A stretch of 64,000 bases of DNA from Macrococcoides bohemicum (GCF_042658685.1 NZ_JBHSQY010000031.1), one strand, 5' to 3'. Numbered from the stretch's first letter, positions 17,594 to 26,701 are shown. The notes: generated from the letters alone by a model not told the origin. Translations and numbers: made by a program.

Positions 17594-18604
17594 ATGGCCA
17601 TTACAGTTAAAGATGTTGCACTAAAAGCTGGTGTCGCTACATCAACCGTTTCACGCGTTGTTAATAATCATCCTTCTATTTCTGAAGCAACCCGTAAGAA
17701 CGTTCAAAAAGTTATGCAGGAAATGGGGTATGTTCCTAATATAGCTGCCAGAAATTTAGGTAAGCAAACTTCAAATGCAATAGGAATTATTCTTCCTCCT
17801 CTGAACTCAAAAGAACGTATGGCTAACCCTTTCTTCTTAGAAATAATCGAAGCTATTAACGATGAATCAAGAAGAAATAACATGACTACTGCAGTAGCTA
17901 TTGCTAAGAACTTAGAAGATTTATTAGAAGATGTTAAAGTTATGCATACTCAAAAGCAGGTTGGTGGCTTTATATTAGCGTATGCACACCAAGGAGATCC
18001 TGTAATTGATTACTTGATTGACAAGCAAATTGCATTCACACTCATTGGGCAACCTTATACACAGCACGATATAGTTAGTTACATCGACAACGATAATCAA
18101 TTATTAGGACACCATGCTACAGAACATTTAATTGAAAATGGGCATCGCAATATTCTTTTTGTTACTAATACGATTAAAGAAGGTATTTATTTCGAAAGAT
18201 ATTTCGGCTATCAGAAGGCAATGATGCTCAATCAACTCAAAGTATTTGATAGTATTTCGATTATAGAACATACAGATTATGCGGACTTTGAAGATACTTT
18301 AATTCGAACAAAAGCAACTGCTATCGTGGTGCTTGACGATATATTTGCATTGCGTGTAATGCAGCTTGTACAAATGTACGGCTATAAAGTTCCTGATAAT
18401 CTTTCTGTTATCAGCTTTAATAACTCGATACTCTCGACATTAACACACCCATACTTGACTACCATTGATATTGATACTGCAAAGCTCGGTCATGAATCTG
18501 TCAATATGCTAATTAAACATTTGAATGGCGAAGATATTTCTAACACTAAGATTGTGGTTCCACATGAATTAATTGAACGCGAAACTGTTATTAACTTAAA
18601 GTAA
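17594..18604 (+). CDS. LacI-family transcriptional regulator of the adjacent PTS
   Basis: A 336-residue repressor. The N-terminal helix-turn-helix and hinge read ITVKDVALKAGVATSTVSRVVNNHPSISEATR, followed by VPNIAARNLGKQTSNAIGI. The C-terminal periplasmic-binding-like sugar domain runs from about residue 62 and ends HELIERETV. It resembles MalR-type regulators. AAAGGAGGA lies before the ATG. Divergent orientation and two shared operators link it to the EIICBA gene; the inducer is presumably the transported sugar or its phosphate. Confidence 0.92.
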   Translation: MAITVKDVALKAGVATSTVSRVVNNHPSISEATRKNVQKVMQEMGYVPNIAARNLGKQTSNAIGIILPPLNSKERMANPFFLEIIEAINDESRRNNMTTAVAIAKNLEDLLEDVKVMHTQKQVGGFILAYAHQGDPVIDYLIDKQIAFTLIGQPYTQHDIVSYIDNDNQLLGHHATEHLIENGHRNILFVTNTIKEGIYFERYFGYQKAMMLNQLKVFDSISIIEHTDYADFEDTLIRTKATAIVVLDDIFALRVMQLVQMYGYKVPDNLSVISFNNSILSTLTHPYLTTIDIDTAKLGHESVNMLIKHLNGEDISNTKIVVPHELIERETVINLK

Positions 18605-18611
18605 AAAAATT

Positions 18612-18640
18612 AGCTTATGACAAATTTGATCATAAGCTTT
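18612..18640. terminator. Terminator between the LacI gene and ybaN
   Basis: AGCTTATGA (18612-18620) and TCATAAGCT (18630-18638) pair perfectly over 9 bp with T-rich sequence on one side and A-rich on the other, so it can serve both convergent genes. Confidence 0.75.
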
Positions 18641-19002
18641 TATTCATCTAACGTCTTTACTACCGTAAACAAAACAATTGCCTGCATCAACAACATCACA
18701 CTAAGTCCAATTTTTACATAAATGTTATCCACTAAATAAATTGAAATCCCTACAACAATAACAACACTTAATAATAACTGAAACTTTTTCTTCAATGTAT
18801 AGCCACCACGTTCATAAAATTCCTGAACGTAAGATTTATAAATTTTTGTGTGCACTAACCAATTGTGAAACTTATTAGAGCTTCTCGCAAAACAAAAGAC
18901 TGCAAGCAATAAGAATGGTGTAGTTGGTAAGAGCGGTAGAAATGCACCAACAAATCCGAGGATGGTCGAAATAACACCGACGGATAATAATAATAACCTC
19001 AA
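18640..19002 (-). CDS. ybaN: YbaN-family (DUF454) small membrane protein
   Basis: A 120-residue protein with the family core GFVGAFLPLLPTTPFLLLAVFCFARSS, then a short amphipathic stretch and a helical pair at the C-terminus. The function of YbaN proteins is not established. The open frame extends 16 codons further, but the Shine-Dalgarno TAGGAGG is 7 bases before the TTG at 19002, and a TATAAT at 19039-19034 sits inside the longer frame. The TTG start also gives the family's usual length of about 120. Confidence 0.82.
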   Translation of the reverse strand: MRLLLLSVGVISTILGFVGAFLPLLPTTPFLLLAVFCFARSSNKFHNWLVHTKIYKSYVQEFYERGGYTLKKKFQLLLSVVIVVGISIYLVDNIYVKIGLSVMLLMQAIVLFTVVKTLDE

Positions 19003-19113
19003 GAGATATCCTCCTAAATATAATAATATCCATATTATACTAAAATTCATGATGAAATGTTTGAAGTGGATATATCATTTTAGTGAAGTTTCATTCAACG
19101 CTATAAATATATA

Positions 19114-20787
19114 TTAAAGCGCTCTCGGCGTTTCAATACCTAGTAAACTTAGTCCTTCTTCTATTACGATAGAGACTGCTAATAATAAACCTACTCTATT
19201 TCCCATCATTGCTCTCTCATCTAATATTCTTACACTCGCATAATAACTATTGAAGTGACGTGCAAGCTGCAGTAAATACTTAGCAATCTCTGCTGGAGAT
19301 TGCTTTACATATGCATTAAAAATTACTTCCTCAAACATCATTAAATCTTTAGTAATATCCCATGCCACATCATCTATTTCATTCACTTTAATGTGACTTG
19401 TCTCCAATCCACTTTTTCTAATAATGGCATGAATTCTCGCGTTTGTATATTGAAGATATAAACACGTATTGCCTTCAGCTTTTAACATATCTTCTAAATC
19501 AAATTCAATATCATTTTGACGATCATATTTCAGGTCATTAAATATTACAGCACCAATACCGATTTGTTCAGCTACTTTATCAATGTCTTCAATCTCATTT
19601 GATTTCGCGATTATATTTTGTTTCGCCATATTCACCGCTTCATCCAGCACTTCATCTAAAAAGATAACTTTCCCTTTTCTAGTAGACATCTTTTTTCCAT
19701 CTTTTAAGATCATACCAAACGATATGTGCTCCATATGCTCTGCCCACGTGTAACCCATCATCTTTAACACTGCTATCAATTGTTTAAAATGAAGTGACTG
19801 TTCATTACCTACAAAATAATATGACTCAGAAAAATCATACGTTTCTTTTCTATAGATTGCTGTTGCTAAATCTCTTGTAATATACAAAGTTGAACCATTC
19901 GTTTTCTTGATCAGCGCTGGCGGCATATCATCAAGTTTCACTATTTCTGCACCTTGATCTTCAACGAGTAAGTTTAATGCTTCTAACTTTTCTACGACAG
20001 CATCCATCTTGTCATTGTAAAATGCTTCTCCATTATACGAATCAAAAGAAACACCAAGACGTGCGTATATCTCATTAAACGATTGCAGCGAAACTTCTCT
20101 GAACCATGTCCAGAGTCTTACATGTTCAGCTTCACCTTGCTCTAGTTTTAGAAATGCCGTTCTTCCCGCTTCATTTAAAGCTTCGTCATGTTCTGCTTCG
20201 TCATGAAATTTAACATATAGCTTGAATAATTCAGGTATTGGGTTTGCTTTAACGTCAGCTTCATTCCCCCACTTTTTATAAGCTACAATCAATTTACCAA
20301 ACTGCGTTCCCCAGTCTCCAAGGTGATTTATTCTTACTGGTTTAAAACCTAATTTCTCTGTAATATTGGCTACTGCATTACCGATAACAGTTGATCTTAA
20401 ATGCCCCATCGAGAAAGGTTTGGCGATATTCGGTGAAGAAATATCCATCGTTATCACTTTACCTTGACCAATATTTTGAGCACCAAAGTTTTCTTTATCG
20501 CGCAATACTTCCTGAATAACATTTGTTCCTAGTGTTTGTTTATTAAAATATACATTTAAATAGCCATTCACAACTTCAACTTTATCAATTTGTTCATCAT
20601 TCAAACGCTCGCTTATTTCCTGTGCAATAATCATTGGACTCTTCTTCAGATGCTTACTTAACGTAAAACATGGGAATGATAAATCTCCTTGATGCTCATG
20701 CTTCGGATATTCAATCAACTTTAATATTTCTGTTTCACTCAATACTTCAATTTCTTTTCTTAAAATATTAGCTAATAAATGTTTCAT
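19114..20787 (-). CDS. argS: Arginyl-tRNA synthetase
   Basis: A 557-residue class I synthetase that charges tRNA-Arg. The N-terminal tRNA-binding domain is followed by the catalytic domain with SPNIAKPFSMGHLRST (HIGH-type motif) near residues 120-135 and KKMSTRKG (KMSK-type motif) further on. The C-terminal DALR anticodon-binding domain begins near YLQYTNARIHAI. The open frame runs 36 codons upstream through the T-box leader; the ATG at 20787 follows TTAGGAGGAGAAC. Expression is controlled by the T-box in 20811-21045. Confidence 0.96.
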   Translation of the reverse strand: MKHLLANILRKEIEVLSETEILKLIEYPKHEHQGDLSFPCFTLSKHLKKSPMIIAQEISERLNDEQIDKVEVVNGYLNVYFNKQTLGTNVIQEVLRDKENFGAQNIGQGKVITMDISSPNIAKPFSMGHLRSTVIGNAVANITEKLGFKPVRINHLGDWGTQFGKLIVAYKKWGNEADVKANPIPELFKLYVKFHDEAEHDEALNEAGRTAFLKLEQGEAEHVRLWTWFREVSLQSFNEIYARLGVSFDSYNGEAFYNDKMDAVVEKLEALNLLVEDQGAEIVKLDDMPPALIKKTNGSTLYITRDLATAIYRKETYDFSESYYFVGNEQSLHFKQLIAVLKMMGYTWAEHMEHISFGMILKDGKKMSTRKGKVIFLDEVLDEAVNMAKQNIIAKSNEIEDIDKVAEQIGIGAVIFNDLKYDRQNDIEFDLEDMLKAEGNTCLYLQYTNARIHAIIRKSGLETSHIKVNEIDDVAWDITKDLMMFEEVIFNAYVKQSPAEIAKYLLQLARHFNSYYASVRILDERAMMGNRVGLLLAVSIVIEEGLSLLGIETPRAL

Positions 20788-20810
20788 CTGTTCTCCTCCT
20801 AAAAATTTAT

Positions 20811-21045
20811 AAAATAAAAAGCATCCACCTCTAAAAAAAGAGGCGAATGCTAGATTCACGGTACCACTCTTGTTCATGTCATTAGACACACTCAATGATT
20901 GTTAACGATGTTTCCACCGGATATCCCTACTATAAGTTCAACATATCATTCACGAAGTGCGCTTCATATCAATTATCATGCTATACTTCCACCCACTATA
21001 GCTCGCTACTTATGAACAAATCAATATTACTCTCTTCGTGTAAAC
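20811..21045 (-). promoter_or_regulatory. T-box riboswitch, arginine specific (specifier CGC)
   Basis: Read on the minus strand. Stem I closes with CACGAAG (21040-21034) and CTTCGTG (20957-20951). Directly above the closing helix on the 3' side lies GAAGCGCA, with CGC, an Arg codon, at 20961-20959. The T-box core AGTGGTACCGTG is at about 20869-20858; its TGGT would pair with an ACCA acceptor end. The terminator is a 12-bp stem with arms at 20850-20839 and 20832-20821, followed by TTTTTATTTT. Uncharged tRNA-Arg should stabilise the antiterminator and allow argS transcription. Confidence 0.92.
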
Positions 21046-21147
21046 AAATTGTTATTAAATTATTTAATATAATAGCATGATTGTAATAAAAAGAAAATAG
21101 AAATAAATTTTATAAACTGTTATTATCAAGAAAATGGAGGTGCTAAT

Positions 21148-21474
21148 ATGATTACAATTATTATAGCTATCGCATTATATGCTATCGTCACTTTGATCTA
21201 TAAAACAAACCTTACTGAAAAACCAAATTACTTTGCCGGATACCGTACACCAAGATCCTTGCAAAGTGAAAAACACTGGCAATTTGCGCAGGAATATTCT
21301 ACGAAACTTATCCAAAAACTATGTCCAATCTTACTCATCATCGGTATAATTCAACTCGTGATTGAAATAGCTCTAGGCTATGAAGAGCAAAGTTCAATTG
21401 TATCTGTTATTTTATTGTTCATCACTGTCATCATTGTGTATATAAAAACAGAGGGTAGACTAAAAAAGTTATGA
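21148..21474 (+). CDS. SdpI-family membrane protein
   Basis: A 108-residue protein with three membrane helices (about 2-18, 55-75 and 82-101). Between the first two is GYRTPRSLQSEKHWQFAQEYS, the signature loop of the SdpI/YhfL family. In Bacillus subtilis SdpI gives immunity to the toxin SdpC and sequesters a repressor; many family members have unknown roles. No toxin gene is nearby. AATGGAGGT precedes the ATG. It is divergent from argS and convergent with tyrA, ending 3 bases before it. Confidence 0.8.
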   Translation: MITIIIAIALYAIVTLIYKTNLTEKPNYFAGYRTPRSLQSEKHWQFAQEYSTKLIQKLCPILLIIGIIQLVIEIALGYEEQSSIVSVILLFITVIIVYIKTEGRLKKL

Positions 21475-21477
21475 TAT

Positions 21478-22338
21478 TCACTTCTTCATATCACTTTGTT
21501 CCAAGCGAATTCTGCGATGACTTGATGCTTTGAAAATGCTCTCCATCACCTTCAAGTCATCATTTTTAATCGCTTCTTTCAAAGTAGTAAATGCATCTTC
21601 AAAACGCTCCATATTATCTAATAAAGCTTCTTTATTATGGCTAAATAATTCCGGCCAGAGGGATTCATTCATATTAGCAATTCGCGTTAAATCACGATAA
21701 CTATCACCGATATATTTAATCGTTTCATCCAATCTATCATCACTGTTGATTAACGACACGGCAATTGCATGCGTTAACTGACTCGTATGTGCAATCATCT
21801 CATCATGCATTACAGCATTTGTAACTGTGATACGCTTAAAACCGAGCGGATATAAAAATGCTTTAAAATCTTCTATCTCCTGATTTGAATTCAAATCTGA
21901 CTTCGTGATGACATAATTTGCGCCTTGAAATACACTAGCATCTGCGTAAGCATAACCTTTCTTTTCTCGGCCCGCCATTGGATGACCGAAAATAAAAGAA
22001 AGATTATGAGGTAGTATTTCTTCCACATCTTTCATTACCACAGACTTTACGCCAGCAGTATCTGTTAACGTTGCGCCATCTTTGAAATTATCTCGATGAT
22101 AAAGAATAAAATCCTTTATCATATTAGGGTATATCGCAAAAACAACCAGATCTGCTTCACTCAGGATAGATTGATTACTCGTTTCACCAACATCTATGAC
22201 CTCATCAGCTATGGCCATATTCAATGTCTCCTGATTCACATCGATTGCCATAATACGATGCTTTTGTCCGTAACTTGCACGAATTGCTTTGGCGAAAGTC
22301 CCACCGATTACACCTAAACCAATAATTGCAATATTCAT
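21478..22338 (-). CDS. tyrA: Prephenate dehydrogenase
   Basis: A 286-residue enzyme converting prephenate + NAD+ to 4-hydroxyphenylpyruvate in tyrosine synthesis. The Rossmann fold starts IAIIGLGVIGGTFAK. The catalytic region includes FGHPMAGREKKGYAYAD with the conserved His, and DEMIAHTSQLTHAIA. The helical C-terminal dimerisation domain is complete, but there is no C-terminal ACT domain as in longer Bacillus and Staphylococcus enzymes, so feedback control by tyrosine may differ. GGGGTGTATTT precedes the ATG. Confidence 0.9.
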   Translation of the reverse strand: MNIAIIGLGVIGGTFAKAIRASYGQKHRIMAIDVNQETLNMAIADEVIDVGETSNQSILSEADLVVFAIYPNMIKDFILYHRDNFKDGATLTDTAGVKSVVMKDVEEILPHNLSFIFGHPMAGREKKGYAYADASVFQGANYVITKSDLNSNQEIEDFKAFLYPLGFKRITVTNAVMHDEMIAHTSQLTHAIAVSLINSDDRLDETIKYIGDSYRDLTRIANMNESLWPELFSHNKEALLDNMERFEDAFTTLKEAIKNDDLKVMESIFKASSHRRIRLEQSDMKK

Positions 22339-22432
22339 AAATACACCCCGATTGTTTTAATGATTAAAATCGTAAATGAGCAAAGATCATTACAGCATTG
22401 TCAAATTGCGCTTTATCTATAGTTGTTCCTGT

Positions 22433-23464
22433 TTATAGTGCTTTAATATCTTGAATTAATGTATCCACATCTTCACACTTTGTTGACCAGCTTGTACAGA
22501 AACGAACTGCAAACAAATTGTCATCAATCTTCTCCCAATCAGCAAATGTATATTTCTCACGAAGTGTTTCAATCTGCGCTTTCGTTAATATCGGAAATCG
22601 TTGATTTGTTGGTGATGGATATTTCATTTGTATACCCTTTTCTTCAAATGCCTTCGTCAATTTATCGGCAAGTTCAACGGCATGCTTTGAAATTGCTTCA
22701 TACAAGTCGTCTTCAAAGAGTACCTCATATTGAATACCGAGTAATCTACCTTTTGCAAGCATACCACCGTTTTGTTTAATGAAATATCTAAAATCGGGTT
22801 TTAATGCATCATTTGTAAATACTACCGCTTCTCCAAATAGTGCTCCTACTTTAGTGCCACCGATATAGAATACATCACTGAGTTCAGAAATATCTTTAAT
22901 CGTTACATCATTTTCTTTGGCCGCTAATGCATAACCTAAACGTGCCCCATCAACCATTAAGTACATATTTTTTTGTTTACAGAAAGCATATAAATCCGAT
23001 AACTCCTGCTTAGAATATAATGTCCCAAATTCCGTCGGTTGCGATATATAAACCATCTTCGGTTGCGGAATATGTTCGAATGTCACATCATTCCAATAAT
23101 CTTCAACATAATTTTCTACATCTTCCAGACGTAACTTCCCATCGATACCGGGAATTGTAATCACTTTATGACCCGTTGCTTCGATTGCACCTGTTTCGTG
23201 AACTGCGATATGCCCAGAATCAGCTGCAATGACTGCCTGATGAGGACGTAGCATTGCTGCAATCACTGTCTTGTTAGTTTGCGTACCACCCACTAAGAAG
23301 TGAACATCAACTTCTCCACTACATTGTTCTTTTATTAATTCTGCTGCGCGCGTGCAGTGGTCATCAACGCCATATCCCGGATGCTGCTCATCATTTGTTT
23401 CGACTAAACGTTCCAGGATTAGCGGATGCCCACCAGTTGAATAATCATTATCAAATCGAATCAT
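22433..23464 (-). CDS. Low-specificity L-threonine aldolase-like PLP enzyme
   Basis: A 343-residue fold-type I PLP enzyme of the beta-eliminating lyase / threonine aldolase family. Features in order: FLVGGTQTNKTVIAAM, HIAVHETGAIEATGHKV, the PLP-binding Asp in LMVDGARLGYAL, and the Schiff-base Lys in FYIGGTKVGALFGE. It probably cleaves L-threonine or L-allo-threonine to glycine and acetaldehyde, but related small lyases exist. AAGGAGGG lies before the ATG. The leader contains a near-duplicate of its ribosome-binding region. Confidence 0.85.
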   Translation of the reverse strand: MIRFDNDYSTGGHPLILERLVETNDEQHPGYGVDDHCTRAAELIKEQCSGEVDVHFLVGGTQTNKTVIAAMLRPHQAVIAADSGHIAVHETGAIEATGHKVITIPGIDGKLRLEDVENYVEDYWNDVTFEHIPQPKMVYISQPTEFGTLYSKQELSDLYAFCKQKNMYLMVDGARLGYALAAKENDVTIKDISELSDVFYIGGTKVGALFGEAVVFTNDALKPDFRYFIKQNGGMLAKGRLLGIQYEVLFEDDLYEAISKHAVELADKLTKAFEEKGIQMKYPSPTNQRFPILTKAQIETLREKYTFADWEKIDDNLFAVRFCTSWSTKCEDVDTLIQDIKAL

Positions 23465-23472
23465 GTAATCCC

Positions 23473-23548
23473 TCCTTAGTTTTAGCGGTATCTTTAGTTT
23501 CTTCGAACAGATTCCACTATTATTCCTTAATTTTAGCGGAATCTTTAA
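23473..23548. repeat. Imperfect 25-base direct repeat in the aldolase gene leader
   Basis: The segments 23473-23497 and 23524-23548 agree at 21 of 25 positions. Both contain the core TTTTAGCGG, and on the minus strand both end in TAAGGA. The copy nearer the gene supplies the actual Shine-Dalgarno sequence. It looks like a short local duplication. Confidence 0.6.
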
Positions 23549-23581
23549 TTGTTGTCTTCAAATACCGCTATAACCCGCTTC

Positions 23582-24070
23582 TTACATCATTTGCCCTTTT
23601 ATCATCTCAATTATTTCTTTTTGAGACAATTCTTCAGTAATAATATATTCACCTTCTACTTCTAAATAATCTTTATCCAGGAACCATTGACGCATTTCAT
23701 CTTCACCAAATTCAACATTTTGTTTATATTGATGACGACGCAAAGTCTCTTCAAACGGAATATCAAAGTAATAGACGTAAGATGTATCATTATATTTATT
23801 AACCATTTCTATCAACATATCTCCATGTTTACGACGTGTTAATATCCCTTCCACCACAACATATTTACAGTGTTCCATACCAAATTCAATCATTGTTCTC
23901 AGCAATTCAGTTGACACATTACCGACTTTATCTTTAACATGTAACATTTCTCTTCTCAATAAATCTTGAGAAATAAGAATCGTTCCTTCACCCAGAGCTT
24001 CTTGCAGTAATTTAGCAGTTGAAGTTTTACCGCTTCCTGAATTACCTCTAAGAATCATTAATTTTGTCAT
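23582..24070 (-). CDS. P-loop small-molecule kinase-like protein
   Basis: A 162-residue single-domain P-loop protein. Walker A GNSGSGKTST lies near the N-terminus, KYVVVEGILTRR follows in the Walker B position, and a lid-like arginine segment DIPFEETLRRHQYK comes later. It resembles the AAA_33/zeta-toxin-like kinases that phosphorylate small molecules; the substrate is unknown. A GTG overlaps the upstream MOSC stop, but GTGGGTG has correct spacing to the ATG at 24070 (or the one just before it). It is the last gene of a DUF438-MOSC-kinase operon. Confidence 0.7.
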   Translation of the reverse strand: MTKLMILRGNSGSGKTSTAKLLQEALGEGTILISQDLLRREMLHVKDKVGNVSTELLRTMIEFGMEHCKYVVVEGILTRRKHGDMLIEMVNKYNDTSYVYYFDIPFEETLRRHQYKQNVEFGEDEMRQWFLDKDYLEVEGEYIITEELSQKEIIEMIKGQMM

Positions 24071-24081
24071 CATATCACCCA

Positions 24082-24771
24082 CTAAATATTCGGTCCATAT
24101 AATCTATGGGTCTTGTCTTCAATTTCTCCTGATAGTTTTTTCTTTAAACTGACTTTCCATGAGTCAGCCAAAACTTCAACTTCAGATAATTCCTTCACTA
24201 GACTTAAATCAGCAGAAAAATGCATCACTTCGTTACACTTTGCAATGGTCCACTCTGGATTTGATCTTTCCAGTAACTCTATTTTATCATTTACACTCAC
24301 TACTCCAGGACGAAGCACTTTTAAGTACCAACCAGTTCTACCATTTTCTTCAGTGATCTTAGATAGTTCTATTTCTCGATATTTTCTTGCCGGCTTCCAG
24401 CATGGTTTACGTGGTTGCGTAACTTGAACAAGTGTATTGCCAATTTGATAAATATCACCTAGACATACTGTTTGTTCATTCATATCGACGACACTTAGAT
24501 TTTCACCAAAACCCCCTGGTTGCATATCTTTATTCAATTCATTTCGCAATAATGGATAATGTTCGCTTGCATAGCAAAATACAGCTTTGTCTACACCACC
24601 ATGATGCACTTTATCAGCAACTTTGTCATCTTCAAAGCCAAATTCAGTTAAGTTTCCACGTGAAACGGCATCTCGATTGATAGCTGAAATCCATGACTGA
24701 TTTAATTTATCTGAAGCTTCTTCACTACCTAGTTGTTTTGGTTTTCCGATAAACATCATTTCAACAAGCAT
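24082..24771 (-). CDS. MOSC-domain protein (YiiM-like)
   Basis: A 229-residue protein. The MOSC beta-barrel domain has the early motif KVHHGGVDKAVFCYASEHYP and then MQPGGFGENLSV...VCLGDIYQIG...VTQPRKPCWKPARKY, where the conserved Cys carries sulfur or binds a molybdenum cofactor ligand. The C-terminal helical part is like the 3-alpha domain of YiiM. YiiM proteins detoxify N-hydroxylated compounds with molybdenum cofactor. The frame extends 36 codons upstream into the previous gene; the ATG at 24771 follows AAGGGGTG. It is 13 bases downstream of the DUF438 gene. Confidence 0.85.
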   Translation of the reverse strand: MLVEMMFIGKPKQLGSEEASDKLNQSWISAINRDAVSRGNLTEFGFEDDKVADKVHHGGVDKAVFCYASEHYPLLRNELNKDMQPGGFGENLSVVDMNEQTVCLGDIYQIGNTLVQVTQPRKPCWKPARKYREIELSKITEENGRTGWYLKVLRPGVVSVNDKIELLERSNPEWTIAKCNEVMHFSADLSLVKELSEVEVLADSWKVSLKKKLSGEIEDKTHRLYGPNI

Positions 24772-24784
24772 ACTAACACCCCTT

Positions 24785-25963
24785 TTAAATATCACGTTTA
24801 ACGACACTAGGCAAATCCAGGAACGGCTGAATATCCTGAACGTATTCAAGAATTCCTTGATACTCACCTTTTTCATCAAAGACGCCTTTGTATGTTACAT
24901 AAATATATTCTTCACCTTTCTTAAACCACATTGTCACAGTTTCCTGCTCTCTATTTTTAAGTTTACGCATAACTTGCATCATCTTCTTCAAACTCTTCGG
25001 TGGATGACAATTCGCTACACTTCTACCAATAGAAATTGGTGTGCGAATAAACATCATATCCGCAGATTCAGTAATTTCATTAAAGTATTTAAATAATCCG
25101 TTCTTATCAACAAATGTCAGTTCTAGCGGAATATTATTAAGTATTAATTCCGCTTCTTTCAAGGATAAATAACCGCCACCTATTTTAATGTTTTGATTTT
25201 TATCTTCACTTTCCGTTTCTTTTGTTTGATATACTTTTTCTTTATCAGACCATACTGATTTAACATCTACTGCATAACCAAATGCTTTACTTTCATTGGC
25301 GATAGCTTCATATTCCTGTGCTGTAAATAATTCCTGAATTAAAGGAATAAGAATGTCTTCCTCATGCAATATCATTTGCTTCATACCTTTATTTAACGTA
25401 TCGAACGATTTTCTAATATGCTTAAATTCAATTTCATCCATTCGTTTTAGACGGTTTTTGAATTGATGATAAGTAGCGCGATTATCATCATCAAGTGCCC
25501 AAATCTTTCTTGGTAATGTATAAACTTGTTTTCGTTCTAATATCGGAAATATCAATTTTTCTTTACGGTTATAATGTGCATATAATGCACCTATTATTTT
25601 TAAATCTTCTTCAAGCATTGAACTGTCTTTTTTAGATGCTACAATCGTCAATTTCTCTTCCATACGTTCTAAAGCAGTAATGAATGTTTCATTTTCTCTT
25701 TTCATAATATTTAACGGATGATCATCGTCAAGTGAAATATATACTTCCTGTATCATTTCGTTCATATGACAATTATACATATCAATCAATTTATGAATTT
25801 CTTCTATTGAAGAAATTCCTTCCGTGTAGTGTATTTGTATAATAGCGATTAAGAAATCCACCAGCGAATAATTTTCTAAGATAGCAACTGAATGATCTTC
25901 CTTATTGCTTTGAATATGTGTCAGTATTGATTTTATTTCATTTGTAAGCTCGAAATTTATCAT
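24785..25963 (-). CDS. DUF438 / hemerythrin-like / PAS protein
   Basis: A 392-residue cytoplasmic protein. The N-terminal part (about 1-65) matches DUF438. A middle helical domain (about 70-235) has His and acidic residues in hemerythrin spacing, such as YAHYNRKEKLIFPILE and MILHEEDILIPLIQEL. A C-terminal PAS-like domain covers about 260-390 (LNNIPLELTFVDKNGLFKYFNE ... GILEYVQDIQPF). Such architecture suggests a di-iron oxygen or nitric-oxide sensor, but the output is unknown. The longest frame starts at a GTG before the Shine-Dalgarno GAGGTG; the ATG at 25963 is chosen. It is first in an operon with MOSC and kinase genes. Confidence 0.78.
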   Translation of the reverse strand: MINFELTNEIKSILTHIQSNKEDHSVAILENYSLVDFLIAIIQIHYTEGISSIEEIHKLIDMYNCHMNEMIQEVYISLDDDHPLNIMKRENETFITALERMEEKLTIVASKKDSSMLEEDLKIIGALYAHYNRKEKLIFPILERKQVYTLPRKIWALDDDNRATYHQFKNRLKRMDEIEFKHIRKSFDTLNKGMKQMILHEEDILIPLIQELFTAQEYEAIANESKAFGYAVDVKSVWSDKEKVYQTKETESEDKNQNIKIGGGYLSLKEAELILNNIPLELTFVDKNGLFKYFNEITESADMMFIRTPISIGRSVANCHPPKSLKKMMQVMRKLKNREQETVTMWFKKGEEYIYVTYKGVFDEKGEYQGILEYVQDIQPFLDLPSVVKRDI

Positions 25964-26052
25964 AGTACACCTCACTATATAAGATACATTTAATATACAC
26001 CTTACAAAGTAATGCTGGGACCTTTCTCACAAACATTCACAAAATCGTCAGT

Positions 26053-26601
26053 CTATCGCTTATAATCTCCCTTCAATAAAGCATAACGATTCATGTCTCT
26101 AAATTCACCGTATAATAAAACATCCTGTTTATCCATACCAACAAACTCAAATCCAGCTTTCTCGGCAACTTTATTACTACCTATATTGTCAACATCAGCA
26201 CTGATCGATAGTTTGTTCAAACCCATTTGATTGAAAGCAAAATCACATAAAGCAATTACTGATTTCGTCATAATCCCTTGACCATTTATATCTTTTTTCA
26301 ACCAGTAACCGATTTCCGCCTTCTTAAAACCTTGATTAATCGCATGTAAATCTAATGTTCCGGATAATTCTCCATCAACAAATATCAAAAATAAGCGCCC
26401 TGTTCCTTGCGCAAACTCATTCATCATCTTTTTAATAAATGCAGTTTCATGTGCAGGTTCAGTGATTATATCTATAAAAGTCAAAAACGCTCTTAAGTGC
26501 TCTCTATTTTGATCAATCACATTATACAAATCTTCCCCATGAAAAATTTCTGCTTGTACCAGTTCAATACGCTCATCAACTTTAATAGATAGTCTGTTCA
26601 T
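26053..26601 (-). CDS. GNAT acetyltransferase, RimJ/RimL type
   Basis: A 182-residue protein with the GNAT fold of ribosomal-protein serine acetyltransferase-like enzymes. AEIGYWLKKDINGQGIMTKSV is the acetyl-CoA-binding motif A, followed by LNKLSISADVDNIGSNKVAEKAGFEFVG. The substrate is unknown. GAGGACGAAC precedes the ATG. It is monocistronic; the terminator of the upstream HD operon lies between. Confidence 0.85.
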   Translation of the reverse strand: MNRLSIKVDERIELVQAEIFHGEDLYNVIDQNREHLRAFLTFIDIITEPAHETAFIKKMMNEFAQGTGRLFLIFVDGELSGTLDLHAINQGFKKAEIGYWLKKDINGQGIMTKSVIALCDFAFNQMGLNKLSISADVDNIGSNKVAEKAGFEFVGMDKQDVLLYGEFRDMNRYALLKGDYKR

Positions 26602-26671
26602 GTTCGTCCTCTTTTCTTATTATCTAAATTTTTTGATTTTTATTAGCGTATGGGAAATCTATAAAAACGTC

Positions 26672-26701
26672 AACAAAAAGCCATCCCTTATGGAATGACT
26701 T
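26672..26701 (-). terminator. Terminator of the HD-hydrolase operon
   Basis: The arms 26678-26687 and 26692-26701 form a 10-bp stem with two G-U pairs on the minus strand, followed by TTTTT and GTTG. Confidence 0.8.

Noticed and set aside
19003..19050. ATG start of ybaN at 19050
   Set aside because: A TATAAT box and the Shine-Dalgarno lie inside this part; the TTG at 19002 gives the family length.
20788..20895. N-terminal extension of ArgS
   Set aside because: The extra 36 codons cover the T-box terminator and antiterminator; ArgS homologues start at the ATG at 20787.
23465..23581. CRISPR-like array from repeated TTTTAGCGG segments
   Set aside because: Only two imperfect copies exist, without regular spacers or cas genes.
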